From positions 120,633 to 184,632 of the IMG/VR virus record IMGVR_UViG_3300042433_000146: 64,000 nt of DNA; one strand, given 5' to 3'. The DNA is from a virus. This document shows positions 33,735 to 39,263 of the stretch, in pieces. How positions within the stretch are numbered: position 1 is the first letter of the stretch; each line of letters begins with the position of its first letter. A program made the translations under genes and the position numbers. A model generated the notes under the pieces. That model was not told where the DNA came from and searched no databases. It saw only the letters and a program-made list of their open reading frames with translations.

Positions 33735-34127
33735 GTGACTGATGACAAGAAGTTATGGGAGATTCTTGTACCTACGGTGAGCAACGAAGGGAAACCTTTC
33801 AGGTTGCGCTACCACCGGGTATGGGATGCCCATGTTCGCAAGATCAGCGGCGGGATGACCATCTTACCGGTCGCCAAGGGCCAGTGGCTTGACGGTGACA
33901 AGGTGTATGCGGAACGAATGATCCCGGTGCGCATACTGGCGACCCGCGATCAGATGGAACAAATCGTAGAGTATACGATGCGTTATTACCATCAACTTGC
34001 CGTCCTTGCGTATAAAATCAGTGATGAGGTCATTCTAAAGAGATGCGAATTGAAATCACCCAAGAGGGAACCGAAAACCGGGAAGTCCGCTCCGTTGAAT
34101 CACTCCGACCCGTCGAAGATGAATTGA
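33735..34127 (+). CDS. Hypothetical protein
   Basis: 130 residues from GTG 33735, six bases after the -10 box, so the transcript is leaderless or the start lies downstream. Mixed alpha/beta with a basic C-terminus. No family recognised. Confidence 0.65.
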   Translation: MTDDKKLWEILVPTVSNEGKPFRLRYHRVWDAHVRKISGGMTILPVAKGQWLDGDKVYAERMIPVRILATRDQMEQIVEYTMRYYHQLAVLAYKISDEVILKRCELKSPKREPKTGKSAPLNHSDPSKMN

Positions 34128-34222
34128 CGACGTTGCTTCAGGCGGAAGCCGGGTACAATATCACAATAGAGCACGGACGTTCGACATGGATGATCTTACC
34201 TACAGAGAAATCGGAATCCTAA
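34043..34222 (+). CDS. Small overlapping ORF
   Basis: 59 residues, ATG 34043 to TAA 34222, overlapping both neighbours. Acidic with a beta-like ending (YNITIEHGRSTWMILPT). Without it the 34128-34185 gap would be empty. Weak ribosome site AAAGAG. Confidence 0.45.
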   Translation: MRIEITQEGTENREVRSVESLRPVEDELTTLLQAEAGYNITIEHGRSTWMILPTEKSES

Positions 34223-34560
34223 TTGACCTTTGGTTTGGGATTGTGTCGCATGAAAAATACATCGCGCGACCCAACGGCGTTTTTTCGATCAACTACGACA
34301 GTCTGATCGAAAAAGGTCTAGTGGAGCGGGTTCCTGAATTCACCGACGAAGAATTGGAACGAAATCAAAATGCGGTTGACGCTTTGAAGTTTGAAGCGAT
34401 GGCCGCTCTTCACGTCGATACCATTCGGCGGGCGATTGAGTTTCTGGAAGAAGCGGAAACCATCGTTACGGAAAAGCGATGGGGATACCGTTTGACTGAC
34501 AAGGGCATTCAGCACATGCATGCCCAAATTGATGCTATTCCCGATCATGCTCACGCATGA
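34186..34560 (+). CDS. Hypothetical helical protein
   Basis: 124 residues. Probable winged-helix-like fold: NYDSLIEKGLVERVP and KRWGYRLTDKGIQHMHAQ resemble the strand-turn elements of small DNA-binding domains. No specific family. Confidence 0.6.
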   Translation: MDDLTYREIGILIDLWFGIVSHEKYIARPNGVFSINYDSLIEKGLVERVPEFTDEELERNQNAVDALKFEAMAALHVDTIRRAIEFLEEAETIVTEKRWGYRLTDKGIQHMHAQIDAIPDHAHA

Positions 34561-34584
34561 TACGGACACAATGAAAGGACACAC

Positions 34585-35040
34585 ATGAAGGCACAGAGAA
34601 TTGAAGATGTCGATTGGTCGCAGTTCAAAAGTGGCGACCAGTTCACAGGATTGATCGCCACTCCGTTATCGCGGGAATGGCCGATCATGATCCGGGTATC
34701 GTCGCAATACCACCCGGACATGGAACTGGTCATCCATGACATGATGGAGAACAACGGAATCGATCTGGTCGATTTGGGCGTGGACATGGACGCTGCGAAT
34801 TTCCAAAAAGGTGAAGTCTATGACGCTCTGTTCGAACTGACCGAAGACGGCACCGAAGACGACGGACTCATTTTCAAGGTCGTGCGGGCGGTCCCGGCGT
34901 CGGTTCGTCAGACCCTTCAGCCGCGCATGAAGACAGATGGCATGACTCAGCATGACCGTGACAAGGCTGTCGCGGCGGCGACGGGCGGTGAAGTGGAGAG
35001 CAACAGCGCTGCGTTGGGAATGATCCCGATCAAGTGGTAA
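34585..35040 (+). CDS. Hypothetical acidic protein
   Basis: 151 residues behind AATGAAAGGACACAC. The first 60 residues are beta-rich; the centre is strongly acidic. No recognised family. Confidence 0.65.
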   Translation: MKAQRIEDVDWSQFKSGDQFTGLIATPLSREWPIMIRVSSQYHPDMELVIHDMMENNGIDLVDLGVDMDAANFQKGEVYDALFELTEDGTEDDGLIFKVVRAVPASVRQTLQPRMKTDGMTQHDRDKAVAAATGGEVESNSAALGMIPIKW

Positions 35041-35046
35041 TTCGCA

Positions 35047-35505
35047 ATGTCTGAAATGATCGTGTGGAAAAAGCCGTCGCTGGTCGTTGTTGGCGTCGCT
35101 ATCGGCATTGTCATGTGCGGGCTATCTTTTAAGGTGGCCCGCGACACCGCTCCGAAACCTGTGGTGGTCCCGGCGGTAGTTTCCAACCCGGCGAATCCAC
35201 CGGCGACCGATCATCCATCGCCGGTGGATTTCCTGAAATGCATCGAAGGGAACACGACGCCGAAGAAGACATTTTTCGAAACAGTACTTCGCAATCGGTG
35301 TAATGTCGGGCTGGAAGCGTTCGTGGCAAAGTTCAAATTGTACGATCTGACGGATTCGCGGGTCGGATGGTCGGAAGTTCCAATCGGCGAATTGGAACCC
35401 GGTGAAAAAGTCCGGTTCCGTTTGGATTACGACGTGCAAGAGAATCCGAAGTTGACGGAAGGTGTGGGACGTGTCGCGCTGTATGACATGGTGCCGCAAA
35501 AATAG
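35047..35505 (+). CDS. Membrane-anchored periplasmic-type protein
   Basis: 152 residues. One transmembrane helix at about 10-28 (LVVVGVAIGIVMCGLSF) with a short positively charged cytoplasmic start, a Pro-rich linker, then a beta-sandwich-like domain with two Cys residues (KCIEGN and NRCNVG). Topology suggests an inner-membrane anchor with the domain outside the cytoplasm. It precedes the RNA-gene region. Confidence 0.65.
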   Translation: MSEMIVWKKPSLVVVGVAIGIVMCGLSFKVARDTAPKPVVVPAVVSNPANPPATDHPSPVDFLKCIEGNTTPKKTFFETVLRNRCNVGLEAFVAKFKLYDLTDSRVGWSEVPIGELEPGEKVRFRLDYDVQENPKLTEGVGRVALYDMVPQK

Positions 35506-35528
35506 TTCGAAAAAAGTTCAGAAAAGTG

Positions 35529-35558
35529 TTGACATCCGCTCAGCGGCATGTATAAATA
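35529..35558 (+). promoter_or_regulatory. Strong promoter combining TTGACA and TATAAATA
   Basis: TTGACA 35529-35534, 16-nt spacer, TATAAATA 35551-35558. The -10 is at once sigma70-like and an exact T4 late box, so the tRNA region could be transcribed throughout infection. Confidence 0.82.
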
Positions 35559-35582
35559 GAATCAGAAGGACATCGCATTCAA

Positions 35583-35699
35583 ATGACGAACGTAGCCAAT
35601 AAACGAAACGGAAACACCGCCCGGTGTGCCCGTGGCAATCGCTTCGTCACCTTCAATTGGTGCGGTAGCCGATTTAACGGGCGCGTCAAGCGCGGTTAA
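35583..35699 (+). CDS. Possible small basic peptide
   Basis: 38 codons, ATG 35583 to TAA 35699, immediately after the strong promoter, with AGAAGGACA upstream. About ten Arg/Lys and two Cys. It could be a leader peptide or a small RNA-binding protein. No homology claim. Confidence 0.4.
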   Translation: MTNVANKRNGNTARCARGNRFVTFNWCGSRFNGRVKRG

Positions 35700-35810
35700 T
35701 CCCCTCTCCCTGAAACAGTCCTGAACTGCAAAGCTGGAAGTAGCGATCCAGCAATGAGTGACACAGACAGGAACACTGGAGTAAGAAAGTTTCCCCTAAA
35801 CAGTTTTCAA
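35700..35810 (+). other. Non-coding, structured leader before the first permuted element
   Basis: No ORF. Contains the hairpin GCTGG...CCAGC (about 35734-35756), an outer pairing GTCCTG with CAGGAAC, and CTGCAAA, identical to a Cys anticodon loop. Possibly tRNA-derived; not resolvable by eye. Confidence 0.3.
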
Positions 35811-35901
35811 GGTAAGCCGACCGGTAACGGTTATCTGGTATAACTTGGTTCGACTCCAAGACCACTTCGGTGGTTGACCCGTTCCAATCCAATTGCTTAC
35901 C
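35811..35901 (+). ncRNA. Permuted RNA element 1 (T-arm type)
   Basis: The ends GGTAAGC and GCTTACC pair. Inside are AGCCG, a helix AACGG/CCGTT (plus GG/CC), TTATC, then a T arm CTTGG-TTCGACT-CCAAG and a hairpin ACCAC-TTCG-GTGGT. D and anticodon arms are absent. Shares the core (AGCCG...TTATC...TTGCT) with five other copies, order 3' part then 5' part. Confidence 0.55.
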
Positions 35902-35908
35902 ACGCTAT

Positions 35909-35996
35909 GCACCCGTAGCCTAATGGATCAGGCAACACGCTACGAACGTGTGAGGCGAAAGTCTCTATGTGGGTTCGAGTCCCGCCGGGTGTTCCA
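35909..35996 (+). tRNA. tRNA-Arg(ACG) with long variable arm
   Basis: Acceptor GCACCCG/CGGGTGT, anticodon stem ACACG/CGTGT with loop CTACGAA, T arm GTGGG-TTCGAGT-CCCGC, CCA encoded. The variable region folds as GAGGC-GAAA-GTCTC, a class II-like arm not expected in Arg tRNA. A34 would need deamination to inosine. Confidence 0.88.
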
Positions 35997-36085
35997 AACT
36001 ATCGACGCTGATGCGTGAGAAACGCGCTACGGTGTTCTGTGATGCGGCTAAACAGGATGTGCATGTCGAAGTCGCCGCTGCAAAT

Positions 36086-36161
36086 GCGGGCATAGCTCAA
36101 CTGGTCAGAGCACTGGCTTGCCAAGCCGGAGATACGGATTCGAATTCCGTTGCCCGCTCCA
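36086..36161 (+). tRNA. tRNA-Gly(GCC)
   Basis: Acceptor GCGGGCA/TGCCCGC, anticodon loop TTGCCAA in stem CTGGC/GCCGG, T loop TTCGAAT, discriminator T, CCA encoded. 76 nt, canonical. Confidence 0.95.
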
Positions 36162-36166
36162 AACAT

Positions 36167-36244
36167 GGTCCTGTCGCCGGAACTGGTACTGGCACCTGTT
36201 TTACACACAGGCCGTTGTAGGTTCGATTCCTACCGGGACTACCA
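36167..36244 (+). tRNA. tRNA-Val(TAC)
   Basis: Acceptor GGTCCTG/CGGGACT, anticodon stem CCTGT/ACAGG with loop TTTACAC, T arm GTAGG-TTCGATT-CCTAC, ACCA. Canonical, 78 nt. Confidence 0.93.
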
Positions 36245-36251
36245 AGATCGT

Positions 36252-36485
36252 ATGAAAGTGTTGATCGCACCTGACGGACAATTCTTCTTCGCGCAAGGCG
36301 TGGAGATGGATTACGCGGCTCAAGGTAACACTGTGGATGAGGCGAAGGCCAATTTCGCGGCGGGACTGGAAGCAACGAAGAAGCTCCACTTGGATCACTT
36401 CGGAGAAGTCAGGATCGATCCGGCACCGGAAGACGTGATTGCGGATCTTCGGGCGACTGAAGGTCTGGTTGAAGTGGAGTTGTAA
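36252..36485 (+). CDS. HicB-like small protein
   Basis: 77 residues from ATG 36252 between two tRNAs. KVLIAPDGQFFFAQGVEMDYAAQG followed by TVDEAKANFAAGLEATKKLH follows the HicB antitoxin partial RNase H fold pattern (strand, strand, GdTxxEA helix; the first run quoted in pieces). No HicA-like toxin gene is adjacent. It may be a stand-alone antitoxin against a host HicA or an unrelated small protein. Confidence 0.55.
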   Translation: MKVLIAPDGQFFFAQGVEMDYAAQGNTVDEAKANFAAGLEATKKLHLDHFGEVRIDPAPEDVIADLRATEGLVEVEL

Positions 36486-36491
36486 TTTTAT

Positions 36492-36581
36492 TCCGGGATC
36501 GCCTAACTGGTAAGGCACCTGACTGTTACTCAGACGTGGCTTTATGCCCATATGTAGGTTCGAATCCTACTCCCGGAGCCA
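36492..36581 (+). tRNA. tRNA-Asn(GTT) with long variable region
   Basis: Acceptor TCCGGGA/TCCCGGA, anticodon loop CTGTTAC in a 4-bp stem (CTGA/TCAG), T arm GTAGG-TTCGAAT-CCTAC, GCCA. The variable region is 19 nt and can fold as TGGC..GCCCA, unusual for Asn. 90 nt. Confidence 0.82.
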
Positions 36582-36592
36582 AATTTTTCAAT

Positions 36593-36670
36593 GGGTCGGT
36601 AACTCAATAGGACTAGAGTAGCTGCCTCTTAAGCAGAAGGTTGTGGGTTCAAGTCCCACCCGGCCCACCA
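36593..36670 (+). tRNA. tRNA-Lys(CTT)
   Basis: Acceptor GGGTCGG/CCGGCCC, anticodon loop CTCTTAA in stem CTGC/GCAG (outer G-A mismatch), T loop TTCAAGT, ACCA. Confidence 0.9.
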
Positions 36671-36682
36671 AAGGAAAAGAAA

Positions 36683-36733
36683 ATGGAATTGACATTGTTC
36701 GAGAAACGAGTTGCCGGATCGGTCGCCGCCTAA
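36683..36733 (+). CDS. Possible 16-residue mini-ORF
   Basis: ATG 36683 to TAA 36733, preceded by the good ribosome site AAGGAAAAGAAA, lying between the two Lys tRNAs. Too short to judge. Confidence 0.25.
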   Translation: MELTLFEKRVAGSVAA

Positions 36734-36761
36734 CAAGCGGTTGGCCCGGTCCATTTCACAT

Positions 36762-36838
36762 GGGCCGGTAACTCAAATGGTCAGAGTAGCCGACTTTTAA
36801 TCGGAAGGTTGTGGGTTCGAGTCCCACCCGGCCCACCA
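36762..36838 (+). tRNA. tRNA-Lys(TTT)
   Basis: Acceptor GGGCCGG/CCGGCCC, anticodon loop CTTTTAA in stem CCGA/TCGG, T loop TTCGAGT, ACCA. It shares most of its body with the preceding Lys(CTT). Confidence 0.94.
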
Positions 36839-36966
36839 AGACCAAATCAAGTTCGCGCCGCCCGCGTAATCGGCAACGGCGCACAGATCATTGACAATTG
36901 AAGAGCCTGTTTAGGAACAAATGACTCCCGGTCAGTCGTGGTAAGATTGACTCATTGGGAGAGATC
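36839..36966 (+). other. Non-coding spacer with two hairpins
   Basis: No ORF. Hairpins: GCGCCG/CGGCGC (36855-36882), and CTCCC/GGGAG (36925-36961) enclosing GTCAGTC/GATTGAC with loop GTGGTAA, which resembles a tRNA D loop. Confidence 0.35.
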
Positions 36967-37114
36967 AAAGGAAGTGGCAAGCCGATAGGTGATGGTTATC
37001 CCTCTGCAAAAGGGGCAATATGGGTTCGAATCCCATCGTGTTCTTCGGAGCATGTCGTCTAATGGTAGGACGCCTAAAATCTCCGTCGCCGATACCTTGC
37101 TTGCCGCTTCCTTT
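36967..37114 (+). ncRNA. Permuted tRNA-Cys(GCA)-like RNA, element 2
   Basis: The 5' and 3' ends pair over 16 bp (36967-36982 with 37099-37114). Order inside: AGCCG, helix strand GGTGATGG, TTATC, 3' tRNA half (anticodon loop CTGCAAA, T arm ATGGG-TTCGAAT-CCCAT, acceptor CGTGTTC), TTCG tetraloop, 5' tRNA half (acceptor GAGCATG, D arm GTCT/GGAC), helix strand CCGTCGCC, TTGCT. Joining CC to CCT gives a perfect anticodon stem CCCCT/AGGGG. No CCA; the acceptor stem is closed (7 bp, UUCG). Confidence 0.65.
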
Positions 37115-37123
37115 CAAAAAGAA

Positions 37124-37324
37124 ATGACCAAGTTCCGAATACTCACTCCGTCCGGCGTTCAGGCCGAAGGGGAATGGGAAACGCTGGCGGAGATTCCGGC
37201 CCGGCTTCCTGATCGCTTCATGCATTACTTCGACACTGAAGATGCGGATGTGGTGGTCATAGGAGAAAATGGAAAAGAATCCCGGTTAGGAGTTTTGGGA
37301 CTGGTTCGTGGAGTGATAAGATAG
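37124..37324 (+). CDS. Small hypothetical protein between RNA elements
   Basis: 66 residues from ATG 37124, starting 9 nt after element 2. FRILTPSGVQAEGEWETLAEIP and DADVVVIGENGKE suggest a small beta-rich domain (first run quoted at its limit). No family recognised. It ends 4 nt before element 3. Confidence 0.6.
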   Translation: MTKFRILTPSGVQAEGEWETLAEIPARLPDRFMHYFDTEDADVVVIGENGKESRLGVLGLVRGVIR

Positions 37325-37328
37325 TTTC

Positions 37329-37406
37329 AGTGACAGCCGACAGGTGGATGGTTATCTCAACTGTTAATTGACAAAAACCCGTTCGCCGTTCAACTTGCTG
37401 TTCACT
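37329..37406 (+). ncRNA. Permuted RNA element 3 carrying only an Asn(GTT) anticodon arm
   Basis: Ends AGTGACAGC and GCTGTTCACT pair (one bulged T). Core: AGCCG, helix GGTGGATGG/CCGTTCGCC (9 bp), TTATC, TTGCT. The enclosed tRNA part is only TCAA-CTGTTAA-TTGA, the same 7-nt anticodon loop as the canonical tRNA-Asn at 39264. It ends 2 nt before the interrupted tRNA at 37409. Confidence 0.55.
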
Positions 37407-37408
37407 AT

Positions 37409-37540
37409 GGATCGGTAGCTCAGTGGCAGAGCAACGTAACAAATGGTCTTCACCGCCCATTTTGCTGGCAACAGCCGTTAGGTGAGGGTTATCGCCTATT
37501 AAGCCGTAGGTCGTAGGTTCGAATCCTACCCGGTCCACCA
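37409..37540 (+). tRNA. Interrupted tRNA, anticodon ATT (Asn-type), 57-nt insert
   Basis: 132 nt. Acceptor GGATCGG/CCGGTCC, D arm GCTC/GAGC, T arm GTAGG-TTCGAAT-CCTAC, ACCA. The anticodon stem is interrupted: bases 37437-37493 form a hairpin (TAAC/GTTA base, CTTCACC/GGTGAGG, GCTG-GCAA-CAGC tip). Removing them gives stem ACGGC/GCCGT, loop CTATTAA and a 75-nt tRNA. Anticodon AUU is abnormal for Asn. Confidence 0.7.
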
Positions 37541-37546
37541 AATCTT

Positions 37547-37672
37547 CGGGAAGTAGCTCAGTGGCAGAGCACGTAACGGTCTTCGTCGCCAAATTGCTGG
37601 AGACAGCCGACTGATGAAGGTTATCGCATCATAAGCGCGGTGTCGTTGGTTCGAGTCCAACCTTCCCGACCA
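37547..37672 (+). tRNA. Interrupted tRNA, anticodon CAT (Met/Ile2), 51-nt insert
   Basis: 126 nt. Acceptor CGGGAAG/CTTCCCG, D arm GCTC/GAGC, T arm GTTGG-TTCGAGT-CCAAC, ACCA. Insert 37574-37624 folds like that of the neighbour: TAAC/GTTA, CTTCGTC/GATGAAG, GCTG-GAGA-CAGC. Its removal gives stem CGCGC/GCGCG, loop ATCATAA and a 75-nt tRNA. Met or lysidine-type Ile cannot be separated by eye. Confidence 0.72.
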
Positions 37673-37685
37673 AATTCCTCAACAT

Positions 37686-37761
37686 GCACCGGAAGCTAAA
37701 GTGGATAAGCGGTGGTCTGCAAAACCATCAATAGCGGGTTCGAGTCCCGCCCGGTGCTCCA
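37686..37761 (+). tRNA. tRNA-Cys(GCA)
   Basis: Acceptor GCACCGG/CCGGTGC, anticodon loop CTGCAAA in stem GTGGT/ACCAT, T arm GCGGG-TTCGAGT-CCCGC, TCCA. A normal linear Cys tRNA beside the permuted Cys-like RNA. Confidence 0.93.
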
Positions 37762-37784
37762 AAGTTCTCCGACTAAACAGTGGC

Positions 37785-37931
37785 ATGAGTCATCAAACAA
37801 TCAGCTTCATCAAGAGTGCGGTACGAATCGCGGGTTACGCTTTGATGTATACGATCCCCGGCGGGTTCTGGCCCGCGACTGTGCTGATCGCATCTGAAGT
37901 GATCGGCATCATCGAAGAGATCGGCCACTAG
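37785..37931 (+). CDS. Small membrane protein
   Basis: 48 residues from ATG 37785, mostly hydrophobic (VRIAGYALMYTIPGGFWPAT and VLIASEVIGIIEEIG), likely one transmembrane helix or hairpin. Similar tiny membrane proteins occur in T4-like phages; role unknown. Confidence 0.6.
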   Translation: MSHQTISFIKSAVRIAGYALMYTIPGGFWPATVLIASEVIGIIEEIGH

Positions 37932-37942
37932 TCGAACAAGTT

Positions 37943-38018
37943 TGCGGAGTAGAGCAGTGGTCAGCTTGTCAGTCTCATAAACTGAAGGTCACGGGTTCGA
38001 ATCCCGTCTCCGCAACCA
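37943..38018 (+). tRNA. tRNA-Met(CAT)
   Basis: Acceptor TGCGGAG/CTCCGCA, anticodon stem TCAGT/ACTGA with loop CTCATAA, T arm ACGGG-TTCGAAT-CCCGT, ACCA. Elongator Met or Ile2 not resolved; the T1-A72 pair argues against a typical bacterial initiator. Confidence 0.92.
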
Positions 38019-38022
38019 ATTT

Positions 38023-38099
38023 TGTCCCGTAGCGCAGTTGGTCAGCGCGCTTCCCCGACACGGAAGAGGTCGTCGGTTCGAATCCGACCGGGACAACCA
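38023..38099 (+). tRNA. tRNA-Val(GAC) with C33
   Basis: Acceptor TGTCCCG/CGGGACA, anticodon stem CTTCC/GGAAG with loop CCGACAC, T arm GTCGG-TTCGAAT-CCGAC, ACCA. Position 33 is C where nearly all tRNAs have U. Confidence 0.88.
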
Positions 38100-38104
38100 A
38101 TTAC

Positions 38105-38181
38105 GCGGGATTCGTCTACGTTGCTTAAGACGACAGCCTTCCAAGCTGTAGAAACCGGATGGTCACCGGTATCCCGCTCCA
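38105..38181 (+). tRNA. tRNA-Gly(TCC) lacking a TPsiC loop
   Basis: Acceptor GCGGGAT/ATCCCGC, D arm GTCT/AGAC, anticodon stem ACAGC/GCTGT with loop CTTCCAA, TCCA. The T stem ACCGG/CCGGT encloses ATGGTCA instead of TTCGAAT-type loop. Confidence 0.8.
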
Positions 38182-38187
38182 AAGTTT

Positions 38188-38274
38188 GCAGCGCATCTGT
38201 AGTTCAGTTGGTAGATCCTTGGGTGGTGAGCTTAGCTCATCTGTGCGCCGGTTCGAGTCCGGCCAGATCGCTGC
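38188..38274 (+). ncRNA. tRNA-like RNA with extended acceptor and aberrant anticodon region
   Basis: GCAGCG-c-ATCTG pairs with CAGAT-CGCTGC (11 bp, one bulge). A T arm GCCGG-TTCGAGT-CCGGC and a D-arm-like GTTCAGTTGGTAGATC are present, but the middle is a hairpin GGTGAGC-TTA-GCTCATC rather than an anticodon arm, and there is no CCA. Confidence 0.5.
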
Positions 38275-38279
38275 AATAT

Positions 38280-38353
38280 GCTCCGGTAGCTTAACGTAAA
38301 GCGACAGATTCCAAACCTGTTAGATGTGGGTTCAAATCCTACCCGGAGTGCCA
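38280..38353 (+). tRNA. tRNA-Trp(CCA), copy 1
   Basis: Acceptor GCTCCGG/CCGGAGT, anticodon loop TTCCAAA in stem ACAG/CTGT, T loop TTCAAAT, GCCA. Confidence 0.9.
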
Positions 38354-38360
38354 ATCTCAT

Positions 38361-38434
38361 GGGGGTGTAGCTTAATGGTAAAGCCTCGGTCTCCAAAACC
38401 GATCATGGGGGTTCGATTCCCTCCACCCCTGCCA
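38361..38434 (+). tRNA. tRNA-Trp(CCA), copy 2
   Basis: Acceptor GGGGGTG/CACCCCT, anticodon stem TCGGT/ACCGA with loop CTCCAAA, T arm GGGGG-TTCGATT-CCCTC, GCCA. Different body from copy 1. Confidence 0.93.
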
Positions 38435-38440
38435 AGTTTT

Positions 38441-38515
38441 CCACGGGACCGCCGCCGGGCACGGCTAGGGTCACCAGACAGTCCAGTCCAAAGAGGGTGA
38501 GGGTGGTCACCGTGG
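38441..38515 (+). ncRNA. Structured RNA candidate after the Trp tRNAs
   Basis: CCACGG (38441-38446) pairs with CCGTGG (38510-38515); inside, GACC pairs with GGTC and GCCG-ggca-CGGC forms a hairpin. It contains TCCAAA as in the Trp anticodon loop. No ORF; identity unknown. Confidence 0.35.
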
Positions 38516-38520
38516 CGCGA

Positions 38521-38549
38521 AATAAAAAGCCGGACCCGAAGGCCCGGCT
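38521..38549 (-). terminator. Rho-independent terminator, UUCG loop
   Basis: Minus-strand AGCCGGGCC-TTCG-GGTCCGGCT followed by TTTTTATT; ends the exported-protein gene and repeats the terminator at 18330 and 28601. Confidence 0.9.
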
Positions 38550-38574
38550 GAGTTGAAAAACGCACTGTCAGTAC

Positions 38575-39210
38575 TTATTGCTTCTCAAACCATGCGGATG
38601 AGCCGAATGGATTGTCCACGGATTTGAAGATGTACTTGACACCATTCTCCGTGATGGTTTTCCCGCTGGTCAATCCAGCGGCCTTGCGAAGTTCCGAAGT
38701 TGCCGCACCCGGACCAAGCCCACAGATGTTGCTGCCATCAAAGCATGCACCAACCAAAGCCTTGGTGTTGACAACCGGAACCACTACCGGCGGCGGATCG
38801 AAGGGCGGATAGTCCTTCGCGTCCAGCGACACGATGATGGAACCCGGTGGTGGGTTTTTCGGATCGTAGGCTTGCACGCCGGGCATAGAAAGGCCGGGAG
38901 CAATCACGATATTCGGCTGAAGGGCGGAAGGCACCCAAGTGTAGCCGTAGTCTTTTCGCATGCCCATCATGCACACAGGGTTCCATCCCCATACCATGAT
39001 CGGTACATCGATTTTGTAGCCTTGCGTCGCTAGTGCCAAAGCCTTGCTTTGCTGGTCACCGGGCGACACATTTCCGTTTGAATTTCGAAGCGCACGGACA
39101 GCGGGTGGCTGTGCCGACCAATAGATGTCACTGGTCAGCGTCGCTCCGGGATACTTGCACTGTGCCATTGCCGACAACATGGTCATGGCTAACAGAAGTA
39201 GGTGTTTCAT
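38575..39210 (-). CDS. Exported hypothetical protein
   Basis: 211 residues. Signal peptide MKHLLLLAMTMLSAMAQ then a 190-residue domain with Cys residues near 18, 86, 152 and 159, Pro-rich stretches (YDPKNPPPG, YPPFDPPPVVVP) and a C-terminal FKSVDNPFGSSAWF. No catalytic motif recognised. Secreted to the periplasm or surface. Transcribed against the tRNAs, with its own terminator. Confidence 0.7.
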   Translation of the reverse strand: MKHLLLLAMTMLSAMAQCKYPGATLTSDIYWSAQPPAVRALRNSNGNVSPGDQQSKALALATQGYKIDVPIMVWGWNPVCMMGMRKDYGYTWVPSALQPNIVIAPGLSMPGVQAYDPKNPPPGSIIVSLDAKDYPPFDPPPVVVPVVNTKALVGACFDGSNICGLGPGAATSELRKAAGLTSGKTITENGVKYIFKSVDNPFGSSAWFEKQ

Positions 39211-39263
39211 AAATCACTCTTGACCGCACAACGGTCAATCAGTATGTATATGTCAAGTTTCAT

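Noticed and set aside
35969-36220. 83-codon ORF across tRNA-Gly and tRNA-Val
   Set aside because: It reads through two tRNA genes and its protein has no domain; likewise 38022-38294.
36097-37592. Minus-strand ORFs with GLEPAT-like or VGIEPTT-like peptides
   Set aside because: These are typical antisense translations of tRNA T arms, not proteins.
37601-37620. Hammerhead ribozyme core (CTGATGAA) in the CAT tRNA insert
   Set aside because: The bases belong to a covarying helix strand and are not conserved in the other five copies; no GAAAC partner. A similar CTGATG...GAGAAAC near 36011 also lacks the full core.
37437-37624. Group I introns in the interrupted tRNAs
   Set aside because: Inserts are only 51 and 57 nt, do not end in G, and lack P3-P7 core elements.
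18330-38549. Repeated GGCCGGGCC-TTCG hairpins as a mobile element or attachment site
   Set aside because: All three copies lie at gene ends and are followed by T-runs, so they are terminators.
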